NCBI GenBank assembly: GCA_050249455.1
Contig: JBFWQM010000074.1
Location: 1 to 21,118 of the forward strand
Direction of reading: 5' to 3'
From: JBFWQM01 sp050249455
Lineage (GTDB): Bacteria > Pseudomonadota > Alphaproteobacteria > MPNO01 > VGEU01
DNA length: 21,118 nt
In this document: positions 7,869 through 14,897 of the stretch, piece by piece
How the letters are laid out: every line of letters starts with the position of its first letter
Numbering within the stretch: the first letter of the stretch is position 1
Program-made: the position numbers and the translations under genes
Notes under the pieces: model-generated
What the model was told of the DNA's origin: nothing
Database searches by the model: none
The model's input: the letters and a program-made list of their open reading frames with translations, nothing else

Positions 7869-9071
7869 ATGACCCGACTGCTGGAGGGCGTGCGCGTGCT
7901 CGACCTCACCAACGTGCTGGCGGGGCCGTTCGCGGGCTACCAGCTCGCGCTGCTTGGCGCCGACGTCGTCAAGGTGGAGGTGCCGGGTTCCGGCGACCTC
8001 GCGCGCCAGCTCGGCGCCGACCCGGCGCTGGCGAAGGCGGGCATGGGCGCCTCGTTCCTGGCGCAGAACGCGGGCAAGCGGTCGCTGACCCTGAACCTGA
8101 AGGCGGCGGCGGGGCGCGCGGTGTTCATGCGCCTGCTCGCCACCGCCGACGTGGTGCTGGAGAATTTCCGCCCCGACGTGATGGACCGGCTCGGCCTCGG
8201 CTACGGCGCGCTGGCGGCGGCGCGGCCGGGGCTGGTCTATTGCGCGATCTCCGGCTTCGGACAGGACGGGCCGCGCGCCGCCGCGCCGGCCTACGACCAG
8301 ATCGTGCAGGGGCTGTCGGGCGTCATGGCGGTGACCGGCACGGCGGAGACCGGGCCGCTTCGGCCGGGCTTCCCGGTCGGCGACACGGTCGGCGGGCTGA
8401 CGGCCGCGTTCGCCATCGCCGCCGCGCTCTACCGCCGCGCGCAGACGGGCGAGGGGCAGTTCATCGACGTGGCGATGCTGGATTCGCTGCACGCGGTGAT
8501 GGGCTGGGTGGTGTCCAACTACCTGATTGCCGGCGAGGCGCCGGTGCCGATGGGCAACGACAACTTCACTGCCAGCCCGTCGGGCGCGTTCCGCACCGGC
8601 GACGGCCTGCTCAACATCGCGGCCAACAAGCAGGAGCAGTTCGAGGCGCTGTGCCGCGTCATCGCACGGCCCGCGCTGGCAACCGACGACCGCTTCCGCG
8701 CCCGCGGCGACCGGCTGAAGCACCGCGCGGCGCTGACCGCGGCGATCGAGGAGGCGCTCGCCGCCGACGATGCGGCGGCGTGGGAGGCGCGGCTCAATGC
8801 GGCGGGCGTGCCGGCCGGCCGCGTGCTGTCGGTGCCGGACTCGCTCGCCGACGCGCAGGCGGTGCATCGCGGCATGTTCAGGACGTTCGACGGCGCGCCC
8901 GGCGTCGGCCACGCCTTCGCCGTCGCGCGCACCGGCTTCCGGCTGGGCGGGCGGACGCCCGACGTCGATGCGCCGCCCCCGGCGCTCGGCGCGGACACCG
9001 ACGCGATCCTCGAATCGCTCGGCTACGATGCGGCGGCGATCGCGGCGCTGCGCGCCGGCGGCGTGGTGTAG
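7869..9071 (+). CDS. CaiB/BaiF (class III) CoA-transferase family protein
   Basis: This 400-residue protein belongs to the formyl-CoA transferase/CaiB family, which transfers CoA between carboxylic acids through an aspartyl-CoA anhydride. Family features in order are LEGVRVLDLTNVLAGP at the N-terminus, LGADVVKVE, LNLK, ENFRPDVMDRLGLGY, AISGFGQDGP, AYDQIVQGLSG, and the catalytic Asp in FPVGDTVGG (D172 from this start, essentially the position in formyl-CoA transferase). GEGQFIDVAMLD and a C-terminal small domain follow. The ATG at 7869 was preferred over one at 7851 because GGAAGG lies about 10 nt upstream of it, while 7851 has no ribosome-binding site. It is transcribed away from the class I CoA-transferase genes, and its stop is 4 bp from the convergent M48 gene. 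Substrate unknown. Confidence 0.93.
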   Translation: MTRLLEGVRVLDLTNVLAGPFAGYQLALLGADVVKVEVPGSGDLARQLGADPALAKAGMGASFLAQNAGKRSLTLNLKAAAGRAVFMRLLATADVVLENFRPDVMDRLGLGYGALAAARPGLVYCAISGFGQDGPRAAAPAYDQIVQGLSGVMAVTGTAETGPLRPGFPVGDTVGGLTAAFAIAAALYRRAQTGEGQFIDVAMLDSLHAVMGWVVSNYLIAGEAPVPMGNDNFTASPSGAFRTGDGLLNIAANKQEQFEALCRVIARPALATDDRFRARGDRLKHRAALTAAIEEALAADDAAAWEARLNAAGVPAGRVLSVPDSLADAQAVHRGMFRTFDGAPGVGHAFAVARTGFRLGGRTPDVDAPPPALGADTDAILESLGYDAAAIAALRAGGVV

Positions 9072-9075
9072 GCGC

Positions 9076-10011
9076 TCAGTACCACAGCCCGAACGGCGTC
9101 CAGCGCGGCCCGCGGGCGACCGCGGCGCGCAGCGCCGGCGAGCTGTCGAGCGCCGCCAGCGTCCGCAGGTGCCGGCCCGGCGGCATCGCCTGCAGCCGCG
9201 CCACCCGGTCGGCGGTGGTGGGGTGCGAGCGCAGCAGCGACGGCTCCGGCAGGCGGTAGCCCGGCATCACCATCTGCTCCCACATGCGGCCCTGGTAGCG
9301 CTCCAGCATGATGAGCGCGGAGGCGAGCGCCTCCGGATCGCCCGACAGCACCGCCGCGGTGTGGTCGGCGTCGTATTCGCGCGTGCGCGACAGCGCGAGC
9401 TGCAGCAGCACCGCGATGGTCGGCGCGCCGATCAGCAGCAGCGCCGCCAGCCACGGCGCCGGCGCCGCGCCCGCGATGTAGAGCGGCAGGCTGATCATCA
9501 CCAGCAGGATGCCGGCGAACGCGAAGGTGCGGGTCAGCTTGGTCACAACGTCGGCGATGGTCATGATGCGGATGTCGCCGTGGCGGACGTGCGCGATCTC
9601 GTGCGCGAGCACGGCGGCGATCTCGCGCGCGTTGAGGCCGCGCAGCAGGCCGTCGGTCAGGGCGATCGCCGGGCCTTCGCGCAGTTCCACGGTGAACGCC
9701 TGAATCATCCGGCTCGGGATGTACACGAGGTGCGGCGGGCCGGGCAGGCCGGCGCGGTCCGACAGCTCGCTCAGGATGGCGTAGAGCTCGGGCTGCTCGC
9801 GCGGCGTGATCGGGCGCGCATGGTAGAGCCGCAGCAGGATCGACGCCGACGCGCGGGTGCCGAGGAACAGCAGCACTGCGCCGAGCCCCACCGCCCAGGC
9901 GATCCCGGCCCAGCCGGCGAAGATCCAGCCGATCGTCGCGACCAGCAGCGACATGCCGCCGAGCAGGACCACGGTGTGGAGGAAGTTGCGCAGGCGGTAG
10001 GCTTCGGCCAT
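9076..10011 (-). CDS. M48 family membrane zinc metalloprotease (HtpX-like)
   Basis: This 311-residue HtpX/Ste24-type protease is anchored in the inner membrane with its active site probably facing the cytoplasm. Hydrophobic segments lie at about 12-50 and 161-205. The zinc motif is HEIAH (H137, E138, H141) within VLAHEIAHVRHGD, and the third ligand is the Glu of SRTREYDAD (E212), so the site is complete. A SHPTTADRVARL tail, typical of the family, follows. HtpX-like enzymes degrade damaged membrane proteins. It lies 52 bp downstream of the amine oxidase gene in the same direction and may share its transcript. No obvious ribosome-binding site precedes the ATG at 10011. It lacks the stress-operon context often seen with htpX, so no symbol is assigned. 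Confidence 0.92.
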   Translation of the reverse strand: MAEAYRLRNFLHTVVLLGGMSLLVATIGWIFAGWAGIAWAVGLGAVLLFLGTRASASILLRLYHARPITPREQPELYAILSELSDRAGLPGPPHLVYIPSRMIQAFTVELREGPAIALTDGLLRGLNAREIAAVLAHEIAHVRHGDIRIMTIADVVTKLTRTFAFAGILLVMISLPLYIAGAAPAPWLAALLLIGAPTIAVLLQLALSRTREYDADHTAAVLSGDPEALASALIMLERYQGRMWEQMVMPGYRLPEPSLLRSHPTTADRVARLQAMPPGRHLRTLAALDSSPALRAAVARGPRWTPFGLWY

Positions 10012-10063
10012 CGGGAGTCGCGGCGGGTTGCTGCCTGAGAAGTGGCGGCGCGGCCGCCGCCGA

Positions 10064-11323
10064 TCAAGCCGCGGCGGCGAGCCGGCCGGCGACGGCGCGC
10101 GCGACGGCGACGCCGCTCAGATACGCGCCGTGCGCGGTCGAGAAGAACTCGGGCGAGCACGCCTCGCCGGCAAGGAACACGCGCTCGTCGAACGGCGCGG
10201 CGAGGTCGGCGCGGCGGTGGGCCTCGCCGGGCAGCGCCGCGGTGTAGCCGCCGCGGATCCACGGGTCGGATTCCCATGCCGTCGTCGCGGCGCCGGTGAC
10301 TCGCTGCCGGATCGCGCTGCCGAAGATGGCCGCCAGCTCGTCGAGCGCGTGCGCCGCCATGCCGGCCGGCCCCAGCGCCTCCAGCTCCGACGCGGCGCTG
10401 CCGCCGACATAGCCGATGGCGAGGCCGCTGCCGGCGGGGCGGATCTGGAAGCCGATCAGGCCCTGGCCGCGGGCCGAGAAGCCGACGGTGCCCGGCGCGG
10501 CGTCGCCGAACACGTCGCGATCGAACTCGAACGCCACCTTGTTCGCCATCCCCATCGGGATGCCTGCGATCGCGGCCAGCACAGAGTCGGGCAGCGGCGG
10601 GTCGAAGCGGAGGGCGCCGGCCGCCAGCACGCCGTTCGAGACGGTGACGATCGCCGCGCGCGCGGCGAGCGCCCCCGCCGGCGTCTCGACCCGGACGAGC
10701 TTGCCGCGGCCGTCGATGCGCGTGGCGGGCGTGTCGAGGCGCACCGGCACCCCGGCGCCGTAGCGTGCCACCAGCGCGCCGTAGCCGTCGATCACCGGCC
10801 AGTCGACATCGGTGTCGCGGTAGAGCGCGAAGTCGAGCGTCGAGGCGCGCGGCGGGTCAGCGCCCGAGAACGCCGCGACGAAGCGCGCGAATGGGGCGCT
10901 CCAGCGCGGATGCTTCGGCAGCACGTCGGCGACCGCGACGTCGCGGCCGTCGTTGCCGACGGCGACGATGGCGTCGAACGAGTCATCGAAGAAGGCGTCC
11001 CATTCCTGCTGCTCCGCCGGGTCGGCCCAGCGATCGCCGAAATGGATCAGCCGCGGCCGCGCACCGCGGTCGTAGCGGAAGCCGAGGCGGTCGGCGATTC
11101 CGGTGAACGGGTTCTCGTCGGCGGAATGCAGCCAGTAGCAGCCATGGTCGAATGCCGTGCGCAATCCGGCGGTCGCGGTGTAGGCGCGCCCGCCGATGCG
11201 GTCCTTCGCTTCCAGCACCGCAACCGTGCGACGCGAGTCCACCAATGTCTGCGCGGCGGCAAGGCCGGCCGCACCGGCGCCGACCACGACGACGTCGACA
11301 TCATGCGAATCGGAATAGGGCAT
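10064..11323 (-). CDS. FAD-dependent amine oxidase (flavin monoamine oxidase family)
   Basis: This 419-residue flavoprotein has the N-terminal dinucleotide fold VVVVGAGAAGLAAA (GAGAAG at 15-20), the EAKDRIGGRAYT motif (about 38-49) that contacts FAD, and the C-terminal VFLAGEACSPEFFSTAHGAYLSG segment that completes FAD binding. It should oxidise an amine to an imine and make hydrogen peroxide; polyamine and tryptophan oxidases share this architecture. There is no signal peptide, so it is probably cytosolic. No Cys stands in the usual C-terminal position for covalent FAD attachment, so the flavin is probably non-covalent. The gene lies 166 bp downstream of a Crp/Fnr gene in the same direction, with its own likely promoter in that gap. 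The substrate is not predictable from sequence. Confidence 0.88.
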   Translation of the reverse strand: MPYSDSHDVDVVVVGAGAAGLAAAQTLVDSRRTVAVLEAKDRIGGRAYTATAGLRTAFDHGCYWLHSADENPFTGIADRLGFRYDRGARPRLIHFGDRWADPAEQQEWDAFFDDSFDAIVAVGNDGRDVAVADVLPKHPRWSAPFARFVAAFSGADPPRASTLDFALYRDTDVDWPVIDGYGALVARYGAGVPVRLDTPATRIDGRGKLVRVETPAGALAARAAIVTVSNGVLAAGALRFDPPLPDSVLAAIAGIPMGMANKVAFEFDRDVFGDAAPGTVGFSARGQGLIGFQIRPAGSGLAIGYVGGSAASELEALGPAGMAAHALDELAAIFGSAIRQRVTGAATTAWESDPWIRGGYTAALPGEAHRRADLAAPFDERVFLAGEACSPEFFSTAHGAYLSGVAVARAVAGRLAAAA

Positions 11324-11489
11324 AACTGCTTGTTTGCCACAGGGGCGAACGCAATACTCGCACGATCAAGCGCGGTGGCGCACGCACGGGCGAGCAGGGA
11401 TCAAGGGACTGTATCGTCTTCCCGTCAGCATTGGTACCGACGATCCGCCGTTTTCGACTGGCGCGGTGCGGCCCCGCGCCGGCGCGAAA
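11324..11489 (-). promoter_or_regulatory. Probable amine-oxidase promoter region with two CTTGATC boxes
   Basis: This 166-bp gap lies between the Crp/Fnr gene and the amine oxidase gene it precedes. On the minus strand the heptamer CTTGATC occurs twice, at 11405-11399 and 11370-11364, exactly 35 bp apart. TTGAT is the half-site of Fnr/FixK-type regulators, but neither copy has an ATCAA partner, so the sites are tentative. No convincing -35/-10 pair or hairpin terminator was seen. Confidence 0.3.
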
Positions 11490-12185
11490 TCATTCGCCGC
11501 GCCATTCGCCGACCATCTCCGTCAGCCGGCCGAAGTCGAGGATGGTGAGCGTGTCGCGGTCGCGCCGCACCAGGCCGTTGCGCGCCAGCTCGCCGAACAC
11601 CCGCGCCACGGTCTCGCGCGTGGTGCCGATGCGGTTGGCGATGTCGCCGTGCACCGGGATCGGGTGGATCGCCGAGGTGTTGTCGTCGGCCAGGCAGGCG
11701 AGGCCGAGGCGCAGCAGCTCGGCGTAGACCCGCTCGTGCGCGCCCAGGGTCGAGAGGTCGAAGATGCGCTCGGTCGACCGGCGGATCATCGCCGTCAGGT
11801 GGCGCAGAAGCGCCAGCGACACCGGCGGGCGCTCGGTGACGAAGCGCAGGAAGTCCGCCGGGCCCAGGGTGGCCACGATGGTCGGTTCCATCGCCAGCAC
11901 GGTGGCGGAGCGCGGCTGGCCGTCGATCGCCGCGAGCTCGCCGAAGCAGCCGCCGGCGCCGATGTCCTCCAGGCTTACCTCGCGGCCGGAGGCGGCGTAG
12001 TTCACCACCCGCACCTTGCCGGCGACGATGAAGAAGACGTCGCGGCTGTCGGCCTGGCCCTCGATGATCTGCTGGTGCGGCGCGAACCGGCGCCACCGGC
12101 AGCGCTGTTCGATCGCGCGCCGGGACGATTCGTCGAGGCCGTCAAACAGCTTCACGCCGATCAGCGAATGGAGTTGATCGGTCAC
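11490..12185 (-). CDS. Crp/Fnr family transcriptional regulator
   Basis: This 231-residue regulator has an N-terminal cyclic-nucleotide-binding beta-roll (about 15-115), a dimerisation helix, and a C-terminal winged helix (about 150-225). The phosphate-binding cassette FGELAAIDGQPRSATV (81-96) keeps the Glu (E83), Arg (R92) and Ser (S93) used by cAMP-binding members. The recognition region GDIANRIGTTRETVARVFGEL (180-200) is typical Crp/Fnr. There is no N-terminal cysteine cluster, so an oxygen-sensing Fe-S Fnr is unlikely. The GTG at 12185 was chosen because AGGGGA lies about 9 nt upstream; the longer open frame to 12263 lacks family similarity. It is divergent from the cyclophilin-like gene and upstream of the amine oxidase, so both are plausible targets. 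Confidence 0.92.
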   Translation of the reverse strand: MTDQLHSLIGVKLFDGLDESSRRAIEQRCRWRRFAPHQQIIEGQADSRDVFFIVAGKVRVVNYAASGREVSLEDIGAGGCFGELAAIDGQPRSATVLAMEPTIVATLGPADFLRFVTERPPVSLALLRHLTAMIRRSTERIFDLSTLGAHERVYAELLRLGLACLADDNTSAIHPIPVHGDIANRIGTTRETVARVFGELARNGLVRRDRDTLTILDFGRLTEMVGEWRGE

Positions 12186-12259
12186 CCCGTCGGTTCCCCT
12201 GCCTGCCCGCCGCCACCACCCCGTGGCGTTGCCGCGCCGATCATAGCGGCGGCCCGGCA

Positions 12260-12277
12260 GCAAGGCGATAGGCTTGC
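12260..12277. promoter_or_regulatory. Candidate operator GCAAG-N8-CTTGC between divergent genes
   Basis: A perfect 5-bp inverted repeat, GCAAG and CTTGC, separated by 8 bases, lies in the 143-bp space between the Crp/Fnr gene (starts 12185, minus) and the cyclophilin-like gene (starts 12329, plus). Its span is compatible with a dimeric regulator. It does not match the canonical Crp (TGTGA-N6-TCACA) or Fnr (TTGAT-N4-ATCAA) sites, and a repeat this short can arise by chance. Confidence 0.25.
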
Positions 12278-12328
12278 GACGCCAGCCCTCGGGACAAATG
12301 CGTATGCGCTGCGACGGAGGGGAACCCG

Positions 12329-12703
12329 ATGCGACGGCTGAGGATCAGGATCGGGCAGGTTCAGATCGAAGCGGAACTGCTCGACACGCCCACGGCCGAC
12401 GCGATCCTCGCCAGCGTTCCCTTCACGTCCGCGGCGCAGACATGGGGCGAGGAGGTTTATTTCGCGACGCCGGTGCGGGTCGAGCGCGAGGCCGGCGCCA
12501 AGTCGGTGGTCGACCGCGGCGAGCTCGCGTTCTGGGTCGAAGGCCATTCGATCGCCATCGGCTTCGGCCGCACGCCGATCTCGATCGGCGACGAGATCCG
12601 GCTGGCCAGCCCCACCAACGTGTGGGGCCGCGCCCTCGACGACGTGCGTGCGCTGCGCCGCGTCCGCCATGGCGATCCGATCAAGGTCGAGCGGGCCGAT
12701 TGA
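12329..12703 (+). CDS. Cyclophilin-like fold protein (PF04126/DUF369 type)
   Basis: This 124-residue protein matches the small cyclophilin-like family of bacteria and archaea: RIRIGQVQIEAELLDTPTAD, then WGEEVYFATP, GELAFWVEG, IGFGRTPISIGDEIRL and NVWGRALDD. The family shares the cyclophilin beta-barrel but is not known to be a prolyl isomerase, and its biochemical role is unclear. The ATG at 12329 has GGAGG 8 nt upstream. The gene is divergent from the Crp/Fnr gene and its stop is only 3 bp from the convergent lipoprotein gene. There is no signal peptide, so the product is expected in the cytosol. Confidence 0.85.
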   Translation: MRRLRIRIGQVQIEAELLDTPTADAILASVPFTSAAQTWGEEVYFATPVRVEREAGAKSVVDRGELAFWVEGHSIAIGFGRTPISIGDEIRLASPTNVWGRALDDVRALRRVRHGDPIKVERAD

Positions 12704-12706
12704 CCC

Positions 12707-13255
12707 TCAGCGCAGCAGGGAGAATCCGTCGCGGCGGCGGTCGTCACGCCTCGGCTCGGGGAACAGCGCGCGGGTCACGTCGCTCACCAGCTGCTGGAAC
12801 CCGGCATCCTCGGGGCCGCTCGGGCCATCGATCGTGCCCCACGCCTCGCTGAGCGCCAGGGCGTCGCGGCAGAACGCGGCGTCGACGCGGACCGACGGCG
12901 ACGGCGGGCGCGGCGGCGGCGGGACGGCGCCCGCCGCGCACAGCTCGCTGCCGGCCGCGGGCCCGTTGAACTGCATCACCACGCGGTAGTCGAGGCTGGA
13001 GACCGCGCGCGGCGACGGGGTGAACCGGACTACCCGGCCGCGGTTCGACATGAACATCGCCCGCATCACCGCGGCGACCAGCGCCGAGTCGGGCGCGGCG
13101 AACGGGTTGCCGCGCACCACGGTCTTCAGCTCGCCGCCGCGCGCGGCATAGCCGAGCTCCGCCACGGTGTCGGAGGTGTTCGTGCCGTCATGGACGATCG
13201 GGATTCCCGAGCATCCGCCGGCCAGCAGGGCCAAGGCGAGGACGGCACGCCGCAT
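12707..13255 (-). CDS. Small putative lipoprotein of unknown function
   Basis: This 182-residue product begins MRRAVLALALLAGGC, a charged start, a hydrophobic run and a lipobox-like end with Cys at position 15, so it is probably lipidated after signal peptidase II cleavage. The box is slightly unusual, with AGG before the Cys. After that come a moderately hydrophilic domain containing NTSDTVAELGYAARG, a proline-rich stretch (VPPPPRPPSPS, about residues 110-120) and two further Cys that could form a disulfide in the periplasm. I do not recognise a domain. The ATG at 13255 has GGGAG about 8 nt upstream. It follows malonyl-CoA decarboxylase by only 14 bp in the same direction, so the two are probably cotranscribed, although a periplasmic lipoprotein has no obvious link to that enzyme. 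Confidence 0.7.
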   Translation of the reverse strand: MRRAVLALALLAGGCSGIPIVHDGTNTSDTVAELGYAARGGELKTVVRGNPFAAPDSALVAAVMRAMFMSNRGRVVRFTPSPRAVSSLDYRVVMQFNGPAAGSELCAAGAVPPPPRPPSPSVRVDAAFCRDALALSEAWGTIDGPSGPEDAGFQQLVSDVTRALFPEPRRDDRRRDGFSLLR

Positions 13256-13269
13256 GGCCGGTGCTCCCG

Positions 13270-14688
13270 TCAATGGCGCAGCAGGGTGCGCACGACGCTC
13301 GATGCCGGCACGTCGCCGGAGCCGACATAGGCCTCGTGGTTCTCCGGGATGTCTTCCGGGCGGTACTGGTAGTTGACCATCAGGCCGACCGACTGCGCGA
13401 TCCCCTTGGCGGAGGTGTCGGACAGCCAATTGATCCGCTCAATGCGCGCGCCGTTCGACAGATGGAAGTGGGCGACCGGGTCGCGGGCGCGCCCGTCGTC
13501 GCGCTTCTCCTCGGCGAGGTAGCGCGCGCACAGCCGGGTCAGCGGGCGGCGGAAGCTCTCGATCTCGCCCAGCAGCCTGTCGCGCGCGGTCAGCAGCTCG
13601 GCGATCTCCTTGATCGGGCGGTCATGGCCGTTGTCGCTGCCCAGCACGCGCAGGCTGCGCCGGGACGCCGGCGCCTCCGGCTCGTCGCGCTCCAGCCAGC
13701 CCTCCAGCCAGCGGCGGAAGCCGGGGATCGGCGACAGGGTGGCGAACGCGCGAAGCTGGCCCAGCTCGCCCATCAGCTCGTCGACCACGCGCTTGATCAG
13801 GAAGCCGCCGAAGCCGATCCCGTCGAGCCCGCGCTGGGTGTTGGAGATCGAGTAGAAGATCGCGGTGTTCGCGGCATGGTGGTCGACCTGCGGCGCGCCC
13901 GGATCGAGCAGGGCCTGGATGTTGTCGGCGATGCCGTCGGTCAATGCGACCTCGACAAAGATCAGCGGCTCGTCCGGCATGCGCGGATGGAAGAAGGCGA
14001 AGCAGCGGCGATCGGCGTCGAGCCGGTTCTTGAGGTCGGTCCAGCCGTCGATCTCGTGCACTGCCTCGTAGGCGATCAGCTTCTCCAGCAGCGAAGCCGG
14101 CGAATTCCACGTGATGCGCCTGAGCTCAAGGAAGCCGACGTCGAACCACGCCGCCAGCAGGTCGCGCAGGTCGCGGTCGAGGTCGGCCAGCACCGGGTCG
14201 CGGCGCGCCAGCGGCAGCAGTTCGGCCCGCATGTCGACCAGAAACTTGATGCCTTCGGGCAGGCCGTTGAACTGGGTCAGCAGCCGGCGGCGCGGCGGCT
14301 CCAGCGCCCGGCGCAGCGACTGGCGCGCCGCGGCGCGCGCGCCGGCGTCGGCGGCGCCGCGCAGGTCGGTGATCGCCTGGTCTACCGGGCCGTCGGGCGC
14401 GTCGAACTCGGTCGCCATCGCGCGCAGGAAGCGTTCGCGTCCGGCCGGTCCGAGCGACAGGTAGGCCCGTCCGAGCGACGCAGCGCGTGCCCGCGACGAT
14501 ACCTCGCCGCCGCGGCCGTCGAGGCAGGCGCGCATGTGGCCGATCACCCGGTCGCGGTCGCGGTCGGGCAGGTCGGGCGGCAACGCCCCGATTTCGGCCT
14601 CGCGCACCGACCCGGCGATCTCGTTCCAGGCCGACCGCAAGCCGCGTACCGTCCAATTCAGCATCCCGACCGTACTGCGCTCGTTCAC
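13270..14688 (-). CDS. Malonyl-CoA decarboxylase
   Basis: This 472-residue protein matches malonyl-CoA decarboxylase (MatA/MCD) over its full length. The enzyme converts malonyl-CoA to acetyl-CoA and CO2. An N-terminal helical region is followed by the acetyltransferase-like catalytic domain with VEVALT, FYSISNTQRGLDGIGFG, FATLSPIPGF and DPVAHFHLSNGA. The catalytic Ser (S319, in SPIPGF) and His (H409, in FHLSNGA) are both present. A GTG at 14688 is the chosen start because CGAGGA lies 5 nt upstream; an ATG at 14664 is the alternative. It is divergent from a TRAP solute receptor 209 bp away. In rhizobial malonate loci matA sits with a TRAP transporter and malonyl-CoA synthetase matB; no matB or permease is seen here. 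Confidence 0.93.
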   Translation of the reverse strand: MNERSTVGMLNWTVRGLRSAWNEIAGSVREAEIGALPPDLPDRDRDRVIGHMRACLDGRGGEVSSRARAASLGRAYLSLGPAGRERFLRAMATEFDAPDGPVDQAITDLRGAADAGARAAARQSLRRALEPPRRRLLTQFNGLPEGIKFLVDMRAELLPLARRDPVLADLDRDLRDLLAAWFDVGFLELRRITWNSPASLLEKLIAYEAVHEIDGWTDLKNRLDADRRCFAFFHPRMPDEPLIFVEVALTDGIADNIQALLDPGAPQVDHHAANTAIFYSISNTQRGLDGIGFGGFLIKRVVDELMGELGQLRAFATLSPIPGFRRWLEGWLERDEPEAPASRRSLRVLGSDNGHDRPIKEIAELLTARDRLLGEIESFRRPLTRLCARYLAEEKRDDGRARDPVAHFHLSNGARIERINWLSDTSAKGIAQSVGLMVNYQYRPEDIPENHEAYVGSGDVPASSVVRTLLRH

Positions 14689-14897
14689 CGGATCCTCGCT
14701 TGCAGGCAGCCTCGATTGACTTGGTGACGACCCCCGCGGAAGCCAAGCGTCCGGCGGTTGACCATCCTGGCTGGCTAGCCTGCCCCAATTTTGACTTACC
14801 GATACTTTACATCCCGTGGTCCAGCGGGCATGTTGCGGTCAACCAGAAGTTTCGGCGTCCGGTGCCGCGCGTGGACGCTTCTTGCAGGGAGAGGCCT
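14689..14897. promoter_or_regulatory. Divergent promoter region between malonyl-CoA decarboxylase and TRAP receptor genes
   Basis: This 209-bp gap is noticeably more AT-rich around 14785-14812 than its surroundings, which suggests a promoter. TTGACT at 14791-14796 looks like a -35 box, but no good -10 lies at normal spacing. GGTTGACC at 14756-14763 and GGTCAACC at 14837-14844 form an exact inverted pair flanking that AT-rich patch. The 12-mer GCATGTTGCGGT at 14828-14839 recurs upstream of the second TRAP receptor. Confidence 0.4.

Noticed and set aside
7679..7912. N-terminal extension of CoA-transferase subunit A through the palindrome
   Set aside because: The translated repeat (GRACPGHP, WMAGTSPAMT) is a typical spurious product; family proteins begin at MIDKRVATL.
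6972..8912. Upstream extension of the CoA-transferase subunit B frame to 8912
   Set aside because: The added sequence crosses subunit A in another frame, the palindrome and the CaiB gene antisense, with no family similarity. The real start is the ATG at 6971.
11490..12185. Crp/Fnr regulator as an oxygen-sensing Fnr
   Set aside because: There is no N-terminal cysteine cluster; the three Cys (29, 80, 164) are scattered and the nucleotide-binding residues are kept.
14791..14808. TTGACT ... TACTTT as a sigma-70 promoter
   Set aside because: The two hexamers are only 6 bp apart, and no acceptable -10 exists at 16-18 bp.
14487..14897. Long N-terminal extension of the first TRAP receptor
   Set aside because: It overlaps malonyl-CoA decarboxylase antisense and would bury the signal peptide; the ATG at 14898 has a strong ribosome-binding site.
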